This document shows positions 10,601 to 19,539 of a DNA stretch of 64,000 bases, piece after piece. The notes beneath the pieces are model-generated. The model was not told the DNA's origin. It saw nothing but the letters and a program-made list of their open reading frames with translations, and made no database searches. Source of the DNA: Hetaerina americana. Its lineage: Eukaryota; Arthropoda; Insecta; Odonata; Calopterygidae. Location: the NCBI GenBank assembly GCA_022747635.1, contig JAKTNV010000060.1:2025872-2089871 (forward strand), in the 5' to 3' direction. Every line of letters starts with the position of its first letter. Position 1 is the first letter of the stretch. A program made the position numbers and the translations under genes.

Positions 10601-10985
10601 AGCTATATACAGCGCGGAAACGTGGTCATTGAAGCAGGAGGATAGACGTAGATTGGAGGCTTTTGAAATGTGGTTGTGGAGAAAAATGGAGAAGGTGAAA
10701 TGGACAGAGAAGAAAAGAAATGAGGAAGTACTTGGTATGGTGGGCGAAGAGAGGGGTTTGTTGGGAGATATCCTATGGAGGCAGGAAAAATGGTGGAAGG
10801 ATGTATTGATCGGAAGTGGGATATTGAAGACTGTAATAGAGGGAAGAATGTTAGGCAAACGAGGAAAGGAAAGGAACAGGATAGGAAAGTTGGACGGGAT
10901 GAAGGGAGGAAGGAAGTACTCAGAGATGAAGAGGGACCTGATGTGGAGTAGGATTCTGGGTTTTGTGTTTTGTAAGGAGTCACAA
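7654..10985 (+). pseudogene. Endonuclease-reverse transcriptase of LINE copy A
   Basis: The relic frame carries the APE endonuclease motifs in order: GTWNVRT (about 7669), LCEVRWK (7755), MGDWNATVG (8058), YQLDYILV (8260) and DADSDH (8330). A basic linker (8439-8942) follows. RT motifs include the A block FVDFEKAFDRV (about 9440), the B-type block RPLSPLLFNPYVEEM (9630) and the C block RFADDQALV (9742). After RT come KTRV and the TYLGS stretch, then a tail with IWSVAIYSAETWSLKQEDRR (10591). It is disabled by stops at 7720 and 8430, several frameshifts (for example between 8022 and 8049, and 8942 and 9040) and the insertion at 10004-10494. A live copy would act in the nucleus on its own RNA. 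Confidence 0.85.
10004..10494 (-). mobile_element. 5'-truncated LINE (second family) inserted in copy A
   Basis: This 491-bp block is flanked by GAATT (9999-10003 and 10495-10499) and splits LINE copy A between its TYLG region and its tail. Read on the minus strand it encodes the last part of a LINE ORF: RSSVTTLIEYLDGDSLKQRR, a helical stretch, then CKTDRFKWSFFPRTI, typical of the end of Jockey/CR1-type polyproteins. Its 3' UTR ends in the CCTGCCACACACC block and a GATGTA hexamer tail. The same 3' block recurs in at least six other places in the window. Clade is not certain. Confidence 0.75.
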
Positions 10986-10986
10986 A

Positions 10987-11053
10987 ATATTTATTTGGTA
11001 TTTGTGTCCATCCAAAAACCTACCTTAACCGGTAGATTACCTAATTATACATA

Positions 11054-11141
<88 letters not shown>

Positions 11142-11195
11142 GTAATCTACCGGTTAAGGTAGGTTTTTGGATGGACACAAATACCAAATAAATAT
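10987..11195. repeat. 59-bp inverted repeat around a (TA)n core
   Basis: Positions 10987-11045, the LINE 3' end, are the perfect reverse complement of 11137-11195. The 91-bp spacer is almost entirely TA. It is therefore a head-to-head duplication of a LINE 3' terminus centred on a microsatellite. Confidence 0.93.
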
Positions 11196-11196
11196 G

Positions 11197-11241
<45 letters not shown>

Positions 11242-11263
11242 CTATATATATATATATATATAA
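11196..11263. repeat. Interrupted (TA)n array
   Basis: TA runs with scattered TG and TC variants, directly abutting the SINE head at 11264. Confidence 0.88.
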
Positions 11264-11534
11264 GTGGGTCGCGGCAGTCCAGGGAGTAGAGCGTTGGACT
11301 GCTGACCGGAGGGGCCCGGGATCGATTCCCGGGCAAGGCAGTCTGGGCACCTGCAGCTCCACCCAAGCTACCAAGTGATTTTTCGGGTACCAGGTCTTCC
11401 AGGGAAACCATAACCGTCACAGGGAAAGCCCCCCCCCCTACCCTGATGTGTGAATTTCACGCGCCGTATAGGGCTTCGTACTGGGTGAACTCTACCATCA
11501 CTAAACCGACCTACGGGTTGATTACTGATTTATG
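11264..11534 (+). mobile_element. tRNA-headed SINE, copy 2
   Basis: Same family as 3142-3415, with the same head (GTAGAGCGTTGGACTGCTGA) and B-box-like GGATCGATTCCCGGG, and the same tail GGTTGATTACTG. It is bracketed by TA-rich sequence on both sides, as is copy 1. Confidence 0.85.
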
Positions 11535-11537
11535 TGT

Positions 11538-11760
11538 CTACGAAAGCATATATATATAATATATATTATATATATTATGTATATATGCTTTCGTAGCCGT
11601 AACACGGAAGTGCCGAATAGTACATTTCACAGTAACAAGCAATATAGAAACACAAAAAAAGGAACACTCACACGTTATTTCTTGATAATTTCGGCGGAAT
11701 TTTACTCCGTCTTCATCGGAAAAACTCCATTCGTGCTCTCCTATGTGGAATCGTTAACTA
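11538..11760 (-). mobile_element. Penelope-like element terminus
   Basis: On the minus strand the segment contains a GATGA-hairpin-CGAAA core at 11685-11720, then a GTGAGTGTTCC and TTTTTTTGTGTTTCT stretch and CACTTCCGTG. The order matches the terminus at 20970-21100, which is joined to a GIY-YIG coding relic, so I assign this copy to the same family by homology. It ends in CTACGAAAGCATATATA, which is also present inverted at 11538-11554 versus 11580-11596. Confidence 0.6.
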
Positions 11761-11764
11761 ACCT

Positions 11765-12184
11765 CTTCTCTTGGAAACAATAAATGATTGTTTGAAGTGA
11801 TTCGAGGATTGGAAAAATACGGTAGCACAAGTGCATAATATCTAATGGGGATTACGTTGAAGGGGACAAAATAGATATTCATGAATAATTTTTGGAAAAA
11901 CACAAAAGTCGTGATACTTTTTGAACAGACCACATATTCATCCATTCACCAGTTTTTCCTAAGGTTCACCTTATCACTTCCGGAAATATATTGGTTAGCC
12001 TCTGACATTCTTTCTTTGAGTCCCCAAGGACAACATTATATGTTAACACCCATATTTTTTTCCAGCAATCACTAAATTTTGCCCCCTGTGAATCACCACT
12101 CCACATAATATGGCGAAATTAGTGCCAATTAGAGCTTACCGTAAGCGTCTCCTCCTTTCATTCACGTATCCTCTAATCAAAGCA
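11765..12184. other. No recognised feature
   Basis: AT-rich sequence with no recognised relic. Confidence 0.5.
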
Positions 12185-12470
12185 CTACTAATTACGTATT
12201 TTCTCCCTCCACTGGCGCTGAGATACCGCGCGGGAGGGTAGGCGACGGGTGTGGGGAGGTGACTCGTGCCTCCCCTGGGGACAGCGAGCAGGGGGAGTGG
12301 GTGGCTGGGGGAGTGAGGGGGTGTAGGTTCTGCTCCGCGTCCTCCCTCATTCCGCTGCTCCAGTCTTCCCTCTCTCTCCCGCGGGAGATGCCTCGTCCGT
12401 GGCCGGGACTCTCCCCCCTTCCTCTCGCTCCTCCGTCCCTCGGCCGTGCCCGGTGAGGGCAAACCATTGA
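12185..12470. promoter_or_regulatory. Second GC-rich island
   Basis: About 285 bp of G- and C-rich sequence with CpG clusters (for example GAGATACCGCGCGGGAGG) in an AT-rich context. Open frames through it have low-complexity composition and no domain. A donor-like CCCG/GTGAGG lies near 12450. It could be a host promoter or 5' exon, or a piece of unrecognised repeat. Confidence 0.25.
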
Positions 12471-13078
12471 CCACAATTGGCATGCATCACTAGGGTGCGA
12501 AATGGAACAAGCTTCAACGGAAGGTTGCACTTTGAAATCGCCTTCAACACCCTGATGCACGGTACCTCCCGTGGTCTATAGAATTTCTCAACTTGCCCCA
12601 CTTTTATGCTCATGGCACTGAGAACTACGTATAAATGCAGAGAGTTATAATGCCCCAAACTACTTTGGTAGGTTGGATCACAATGATAAGATAAGGGATA
12701 TATTGGAGTGTAGATAGCTGTATCTATCTTTACTCCAGTTCAGAATGAATAGTTGTATTTATGGGTACTGCAGTACAAATAGATACAACTATTATTTCTT
12801 TCCTCGGGCAATCAGGAATCATAATTCTAAAATATCTAAGTCATTACAGTAATATTAAAGACATTTGAATTAAAAGCGAAGGCAAGATTGGACGCTGCCT
12901 AGACATCTGGCACATTCTTAGGTTCATTTGCATGTGTACGTTAGTTACTAGAATACGTGTTTGCAGGTTTCTATGTTGAAATGGGTTTGGTATGAATATG
13001 TACGTCTGTTTGGGTGTGAATTGGAATGTTTTTGTTTACTTTGCACGAGGTTTATTCTGTTTTACGGGTTATGCTCTA
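12471..13078. other. No recognised feature
   Basis: Nothing recognised except a short inverted pairing of TATCTATCTTTACTCCAG with the preceding CTGGAG-like sequence near 12700-12740. Confidence 0.4.
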
Positions 13079-13125
13079 ACACCCTCGCCACATGCCCTTG
13101 CGGGGTATTGTGAAGATGTACAGGT
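13079..13125 (+). repeat. LINE 3' terminus (second LINE family)
   Basis: Carries the CGCCACATGCCCTTGCGGGG block and a GAAGATGTA tail that end the LINE at 10004-10494, here on the plus strand. No coding part is attached, consistent with extreme 5' truncation. Confidence 0.6.
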
Positions 13126-13695
13126 GAATGAATATATACGAGCTCGTAATTACCCCACTTGTATGGCCGTCGACCTACTTTAAACCTTTGACCCATCTGC
13201 TTGCTTCCACAGTGCCTGCCTCCCTACTGGAGTACTTCCTGCATCACCTTCACCATTTTCCAAACGTGCCTGCACTTGCTTTACCGCCGGATGGACTTCC
13301 TTGGCCCTTATTGGTGGCAGTTATCGAAAGGTGTCACCCTTATAAAACGGGATCTATCGTATCTCGTGCGGGGAGTGTTCAGTCCTTCGGTGTGGTTTAG
13401 TGTTATGTACTGGAACTGCTCGGTCTCCTAATCCCAGTCAGTGTTTTGGTAGTTTACGTGTCGGTTAGAAAAGGGGGCGAAGGGGCGACGCTCCCGTTCA
13501 CGTGGCGGCGATACGGCAACGCTTTCAGGCACCTCACTTGCAGCAATCGGCAAATTTCAGGAAACGATTCTGATTCACAGTTAGTACTTCAGTCTCTCAG
13601 AAGAGTTTTCTGCGCACCACATTTCAAAAGCCCACCTCCCCAAAAGGGCGACCGAGACTAATTCTGCGGTCTGATCCGTTCATGCAAAACTTGGG
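13126..13695. other. No recognised gene; TATA-like motif
   Basis: TATAAAA occurs at 13341 and TTCAGTC at 13378, but they are about 40 bp apart, more than a typical arthropod TATA-to-initiator distance. No coding relic is recognised. Confidence 0.35.
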
Positions 13696-13990
13696 TAAGG
13701 CGAGAAATGGTTCTTCATTAAAATCCATGTTTCCCTTCTCCGTCCTCGGTACGGGTCCTTCTATGTCTAATCCTAGAAGCTCAAGAGGTCGCGTGGATGT
13801 GGGGACCATTTGCAAGTGTCCCTTAATAGAGATGGGTCTGGACGAGGAGAGTAGTTTCCAAAGAACTTTTCCGAGAAAGGAAATCTTTCTATAATGAATA
13901 GTTATCTGAAACTCCCCGTTCTGAAGGAACGACCTATATTCTCCGAGTTGCTCTGAGTACCAACAGATGGCGCAAAGATTATGCAACTGA
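13696..13990 (-). pseudogene. Possible LTR-retrotransposon integrase relic
   Basis: On the minus strand an open frame contains STRPLELLGLDIEGPVPRTE followed by KGNMDF and ALPKF. This resembles the start of the integrase catalytic core of Gypsy/BEL-type elements, where a D lies in a GxDxxGPxP pattern ahead of a KGN stretch. Only this part is legible; no zinc finger, second or third catalytic residue or LTR is visible. The match is short and could be coincidental. Confidence 0.35.
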
Positions 13991-14009
13991 TGCGGAAACC
14001 TTCACAATA

Positions 14010-14362
14010 GAACAGGTTGATTACGGAACTGTTGTCAATGTGGCGGTTAAACGCATGACCCTCATGGCTGCTCAATTGAGGAACTGCACTTTGGTGAACG
14101 GTCGATGCTTGATGTTGTTCAACCTCGGAACTGTTCCAGGGTGACCGCTTGATTGGCAAATTTGTTCAGTTGAGGAAGTACTCTGGAGTGAACGGCTTGA
14201 TGCTCAAAGCTGTTGATCCGAGCGTCTGCTCTTTGGTGGACGTATGACTCGAAAAGCTGTTCGATTGAGGAAATTTTCAAGGGTTCTTAGGACGCTTGGC
14301 CCTTCACTCGAAGCTGTTCAGTTTAGGGACTATTCTAGGACGTAGGACGTTGGACGCTCAGT
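14010..14362. repeat. Diverged tandem repeat, unit about 47 bp, about 7 units
   Basis: Successive units share a consensus of roughly GCTGTTCAATTGAGGAAC, then a GGGTGAACG block, then GCTTGATGCTCAA. Anchor positions of the TGTTC-like word are about 14017, 14069, 14116, 14163, 14211, 14258 and 14315, giving spacings of 47-57 bp. Units have diverged from one another, so the array is old. I do not recognise the family. Confidence 0.7.
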
Positions 14363-16279
14363 ACTTATAAAATGGGCAATGAGAAATAAAAAGAGAGCAT
14401 AGAACGTGAAAGCTTTGTTAAAGTTCGCCAGGGAAAATTACCGCACTTTTTCCTCTTCATTTATAATTTAGTCAATTAGGATTTTTAAATCAAAGCTTTA
14501 GTTTAGTTAATCAAAGGAAAGTTTATTTCTCATTTTTGAGATATTTTTGTCAATTTACTGCGATCAGAAAAATTTTATTCTTCAATTACCAATTTACCAT
14601 GGGAGGATACGTCCTCCCATATTGCCACTTATTAGCATGTAGTCAATACAACTTGAGCGGAGGTAAGTTATTCTATATTCTAATCAAGCTTTTATTATTA
14701 AGAATTCCACACACCATGATGAATCGTATCCGCTTATATTTCAAATGAATGTGAGTGGAAAGACATTTATGTTAGATTTTATGGCGCTGATGACCTTAAC
14801 TTGGCGTGCTAAACTCAGCGGCCACAATTATGCGACATTTCCATTTCATTAAACCTCTCAGCACTGGACGTGGGCGGCTACAATTCGCAGCGCAGTCGCT
14901 GTAGCGTTCCATAATATATCACAGTAATATTGAGAGGCCCATGAACCTGGGAGATATGATCTGTCAGTGAGATACTTCCCTTGACTGGCCGAAAAAAATA
15001 TCGAAAGGGATACTTTGTTTGGGGGACGCCAGGGCGAAAGAACTCAGGTCTTGGGACCAATTGAGTAACTTTCAGCTCGGAGGTTTCAAAGAGAAATCTC
15101 CGCCACGTTGGAAAGATATCTCGAATAGAATAACTATATGCGATTCTGAAACCTATATTTCTGATCCGCACGAGAAGTGAAATTCTGTGTGAATCGGAAT
15201 AACTCAACTTGGCAGAGAAGTGCCGGAATTGGCTCGAAACATTGGAATCTTCATCCTCATCGAACATAAATGGTGGACGCGTAATTAATGGCGGTGAGAT
15301 GGAGCGTAGGGAAGTGAGCATGACTCGGTAGAGACTTTGGGACATGATGAATCATTTCGAAGATAATTTATGCAAGTATCTTGATTTCCAGGTGCGCTGA
15401 CATTGATAGAGACTATGAGACTTCATTTACGGCGGCCCATACAAGGAATAGCCATTCCGAAGCAGGTTAAATTGAGTCGACTTTTCCCACCATCACGTTA
15501 GTAAAATTTAATTGATATTAACTGTTAAATGAGAATTTATTTGATCGTTTCGTAGGACATGCATGAGTATTAGAAACGAAATTGTCCTAAAGTAATTGTA
15601 TGAACGTGAATATGCATTGAAGGAAAATTATAAACATATTAGATTGACAACAATGGAAATCGGACATAAAGGGAAACAAAAAAATTGTTGCATAAAGCAT
15701 TACAGCACTAAATTAAAGAACACAGAGGTACAGGCCAAGGTTATGGTACCCTTTATCCAGAAATCTGCAGCATGTAATGAATCAAGGTATACAAAGAGTA
15801 AATAAAATTAACTTAATAATTTTCAATATTGTTAAAGAATGGTTCCTCTCCTTGTACTAATAATAATACTAGTATTTTATAAGACTATTAAAATGTTAGG
15901 TATTTTTTATTCACATTAAGCCATTTGTATTAATCAGTAAAACTAGCTAAATAAAAATGAGAAACTTTTTTTTTCATTCCAGATTTTATAGACTCTAGAT
16001 GCAGTATCAAGTGGAATTTACCAAAGGAGAGTTGGATCAGTTGACTTACAGTGCAGTGCATGAGCCAGGATGAAGTAAGCGAGAGAGCATTGGTACAGGA
16101 GCATTGGTGCTATTAATCTTTTCTCTTTTCTTAGTTTGGGTCAATGCCCAAGCAATGAAGGACAAAGGCAAATCGAAGTATGTAGATATTCCATAGCATT
16201 TTGACTTCCGAAGCTTTGAAATGGCCACTAGCAATGGTACGTGGTAGACTATCATTTGCTACATTCACACATTATAAAA
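14363..16279. other. No recognised gene
   Basis: The longest open frame is on the minus strand at 14878-15345 (155 codons). It has an acidic DEDED patch and otherwise no motif or relative that I recognise. Nothing marks it as a host exon. Confidence 0.4.
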
Positions 16280-16280
16280 C

Positions 16281-16506
16281 CATAGACCCAGTAATCAACC
16301 CGAAGGCCAGTTTGGTAGGTGATGGTGGAGTTCACCCAGTACTAAGCCCAACAGCGAGTGAAATTCGCTCATAGATTGAAAATTCTCCGAAAAATCACAT
16401 AGCTTCGGTTGGAGCTGAGAATGCCCAGAGAGGCTTGTCTGAAAATCGAACCCGGGCCATCCGGTCAGTAGTCCAACGCTCTACCCGCTGGACTATCGTG
16501 ACCCAC
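16281..16506 (-). mobile_element. tRNA-headed SINE, copy 3
   Basis: Reverse orientation of the 3142 family. The tail block GTAATCAACCCG is at 16290 and the head, as CCAACGCTCTACCC, is at 16470-16485. It is more diverged than copies 1 and 2, with a shortened middle, and is not flanked by TA arrays. Confidence 0.8.
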
Positions 16507-16784
16507 ATTTGAGTTGAGTCACAGGTATGACCGCTACATTATGTATAGTTAGTATATAAAAACACGCACGTATTCTAATTCAACGTTGGGTCAAAAACAC
16601 GTGCGTATTGGGATGCAATGTTGTGTCAAAATTTCAAAATGGAATTCAAAGTCAAATAATTGTAGAGGAGTTAGATTTAAGTAGTCATATTTCCCACGAC
16701 TGATAAAGTATCAGAATTACGTTGTCCAACCGTGCTAGGAGGAGAAAGTCTTTCGTGTCAAATTTAGTCTTGCATGTAATCACC

Positions 16785-16842
16785 CCTGCCACACACCCCA
16801 GCGGTGGCTTGCAGCTACTATGTAATAATAATAATAATAAAT
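16785..16842 (+). repeat. LINE 3' terminus with (AAT)n tail
   Basis: Carries the CCTGCCACACACC block of the second LINE family followed by (AAT)n instead of the GATGTA tail. Confidence 0.55.
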
Positions 16843-17039
16843 CAAACTTAGGTAGTCGTACTTGTGGAACGGGTGCTATGTGACGAGTGATTGCAAATCG
16901 AACTGAGGAATAACGGGCATCAGCGAACGAGTGAAACAGACAAAGAATGGCTCAAATACATGCGGAGGAACAATTAGAGCGAGGTGCAGCAAGACTTGAC
17001 GATGTAAGTTTGCGATCACGGCGATTGCATTCTGTAGTT

Positions 17040-17215
17040 TCGGATATGGTAGATCAACGGGATTTGATTACAAATTAGCTGGAGTTGACCTAGAAATAGT
17101 TTTTAAGGTAAAATACCTAGGTGTTGCATTCACTAAAGACTTAAATTGGGGGACCCACATATGTAAAGTCTGTGGGTAAAATTAAAGGATATTTGTATGA
17201 TTGCGTACGCCACTA
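17040..17215 (+). pseudogene. LINE reverse transcriptase C-terminal scrap
   Basis: A plus-strand frame reads VKYLGVAFTKDLNWGTHI followed by KVCGKIKGYLYD. The KYLGV...DLxWxxHI signature lies after the RT catalytic domain in Jockey/CR1-type LINE polyproteins. No upstream RT motifs survive. The second-family 3' terminus 70 bp downstream may belong to the same insertion. Confidence 0.6.
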
Positions 17216-17285
17216 TGGGTATAGGTTTAAATGGATGTGTTGATTTTGAATGTCGTTTTGTTCCCTTTTCCTGGTGGTGATCTAA

Positions 17286-17332
17286 CACCCCCCGCCACAC
17301 GTCCTTGCGGGGTATTATGAAGATGTAGATAC
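17286..17332 (+). repeat. LINE 3' terminus (second LINE family)
   Basis: CCGCCACACGTCCTTGCGGG followed by a GAAGATGTAGATA tail. It follows the RT scrap at 17040-17215 in the same orientation, so the two probably form one 5'-truncated copy. Confidence 0.65.
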
Positions 17333-17430
17333 ACTTCATTCTCAACAGAATGAACGCGACAAGCTGAGAGTGGCTGAAAGACGCCAACGTGAAATATTAA
17401 ATCAGCTTCCATTCACTCGATCTGCCAGGG

Positions 17431-17766
17431 ATGTCACCGCACGTACTGCATTTGAAAATCAGCATGCCAATTATCTTGTTGCGAAATACCAACCAGCCAA
17501 AGCTTTGCAATGGCACTTGGCTTGCAGTAAATAAATTAATGAGAAACGCTATAGAAGCAACAATCTTGAGAAGGCCTTCAAAAGTGGCGTTTATAGTCAC
17601 CATCAACAAAGCTCCGTGCCAATCTTTAAAATTGTGTGGTTTAGATCTAGACATCAATTGCTTCTCACATGGACAAATATATGGTGCGTGCTCTGGAGTC
17701 CGCGAAGCAGACTATCTCTATGTCTTCACAGAAACTGGAACAACAAAAAATATTGTTTACCCATAA
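17431..17766 (+). pseudogene. Helitron helicase C-terminal relic
   Basis: The frame starts in MPIILLRNTNQPKLCNGTWL and continues with INKAPCQSLKLCGLDL and CFSHGQIYGACSGV, ending near TGTTKNIVYP. These are the final motifs of the Pif1-type helicase of Helitron Rep/Hel proteins, which unwind DNA in rolling-circle transposition. A stretch between the first and second motifs is missing compared with the family, and the canonical Q in NKAQGQS is P here. No Rep domain or Helitron terminal hairpin is visible nearby. Confidence 0.75.
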
Positions 17767-17872
17767 GAATTGTGAAATGAAACGTGTTAGAAACGTTCGC
17801 TTTCTCTTTTCTTTCTTTTCCATTTAACCAGATGAGCCACAGCAACGCGTGGCCGGGTATATATATTAACTC

Positions 17873-17875
17873 TAC

Positions 17876-17942
<67 letters not shown>

Positions 17943-17955
17943 CATATATATACGA
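17873..17955. repeat. (TA)n microsatellite
   Basis: About 80 bp of TA with two TACA interruptions. Confidence 0.9.
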
Positions 17956-17959
17956 GTAT

Positions 17960-18160
17960 GAGGTGGGGAAGGAGGAATCGAGCACATCACAAGTGCAAAA
18001 ATATATCCTTACCTGGGACTTGAACCACGGATCTTTCGACTTGCCGGGCCGATGCTTTAACCACTTCAGCTATGATTCAATTCGAGGAAAACTACTTCAC
18101 ACTGAAATCTGCGGGCAATTTACGCGACCAAGTGTCCCCAAGAATTCTAATTATATTTTC
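17960..18160 (-). mobile_element. tRNA-headed SINE (second family)
   Basis: On the minus strand 18000-18072 reads as a tRNA-like head: TAGCTGAAGTGGTTAAAGC (A box), then GGCAAGTCGAAAG and a B box GGTTCAAGTCCC. The distal part at 17963-18012 is shared with the dispersed repeats at 5665 and 58690, so those may be tails of this SINE. It abuts a (TA)n array. Confidence 0.65.
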
Positions 18161-18164
18161 TTAT

Positions 18165-19537
18165 TTAGGTTTATTTGTGTCATATGATGCATATGTAAAA
18201 AAGTTGCTATGGTATTGTCCATCTTCTACACTAATTGTTTTATGTGCGTGGTAATCGGTAGAATACCCCCGCAAGTTAGGCCAACCTCTGAATCTATGAT
18301 GAATCTAAGATTATTTTTCATTGCTCCGTCAAAAAGTCCTGAGAATTTTATTCATGTGGGTCGAGCCTTCTTTTCCATGCAGCGCGGAGAAAATTCTAAG
18401 GCCTCACATCCTCGTCCCTTGTCCTCCGAATATACATTACAACTTGGTGATAGATAGCTTCTAGCGAAAGAGGCTGAGACTTATTATGCCATTTGTTTCG
18501 GCTTGTCACTCCCCTAGAGGTGGTCGGTCCTATGCCGTCGATACAATGGGGCATTATGGTGCCCCCGTGTAATGGTGGTCCGATGGTCTCGCCCACTCGC
18601 TGCCACGAGCGCCTCATCTACATGATCTCCGCACGACTTTCGCCCATTGTGAAGAGCGCTTAAAAACACGTGCTATTTCCTAACGTCTATTAATATGCGT
18701 TTCCTTCGGTTGGAATGGGGAAATATCACCCAGGAACGGGACAAAATCTGAAAGAATAAAGACAGAGTGGGCTAAAAGTCAGTGCTCCTTGCAGGTACAG
18801 TATATTGCCGGATGTAGTAGGAATTGCCACGAGGGTGTAAGAATTGGTTCAAGAAAAATAAATTGTGAATTTAAATCGGAATCTCATGAAAATTAGAGTT
18901 TGGAAAATTATTTACACTCTTTGGGATCTTAATTTTTCGATGGTATTCTTTTAATAAATTAATCAAAATATTAATGCATAATCAGTTCCCGCAGAATTCC
19001 GCCATGCCACTCTAGATTTTCACCTTGTCTATGCATAATGAAGTCCTTCGTGACATCTAGGTTACTCAATGAGATGTGGCAATTAAATTAGAACAATTTC
19101 TAAAGATACATGATGCAAATTAAATACACCAAAGACTGGATAATGAATTACTGTGAGCTCTTTGAAAGCATGTAATTTTCTAAGGAGGTTATTAAATAAC
19201 GCCAGATTACCACTTCGAGTGAGGCACAACAGGCATAAAGGAATATTAAACATGCATATTTGGTTTAAGTATTTGAAGATCTACCTTAAATTCCATGAAT
19301 TAGCATATTAGTCATTTGGGCTCAATTATTCATTTTGCGCATTACATTTTATGAACAAAAAGCCATTATAATTGCATCACCAGATGTAGTTGAAGTATAT
19401 GCTAATTTTTAAAATACTTTGGTCAATAAAAAATTATAAGGTGTGTGTTGATTGGTTGTAAGAGAACAAAACTTATTTTGGCAAACTAAAAGCATTCATT
19501 TCAGTACTCATATTCAGATTGGAGGAAAAAATAGACA
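18165..19537. other. No recognised feature
   Basis: No repeat or relic recognised. Short open frames only. Confidence 0.45.
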
Positions 19538-19539
19538 TA

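Larger units (their letters stand above)
7199..11045 (+). mobile_element. RTE-like non-LTR retrotransposon, copy A (near full length)
   Basis: About 3.85 kb including a 491-bp insertion. A 5' UTR of roughly 450 bp starts near CCTCCCCGGACTACAACC and contains the GACCCCTAGAGCT and CCCCAGTGGGGCGGCC blocks seen in copies B, C and H. One long frame then encodes an APE-type endonuclease, a linker and reverse transcriptase. The 3' end CCTTAACCGGTAGATTACC runs into (TA)n. Target-primed reverse transcription is the expected mechanism of this class. The RTE label rests on the single endonuclease-RT frame and general similarity; L2 or another APE clade is possible. Confidence 0.85.

Noticed and set aside
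10202..10858. 218-codon minus-strand gene
   Set aside because: Only the part within 10202-10500 is meaningful (the C-terminus of the inserted LINE); the rest is antisense of LINE copy A.
10539..11141. 200-codon gene ending in a long Tyr-Ile repeat
   Set aside because: The first part is the C-terminal tail of LINE copy A and the repeat is translated (TA)n.
13341..13383. Core promoter (TATAAAA and TTCAGTC)
   Set aside because: The spacing of about 40 bp is too long for a standard TATA-initiator pair, and no gene or element start follows it.
14878..15345. 155-codon host gene
   Set aside because: No motif, no splice context and no start context; kept only as a note in the spacer entry.
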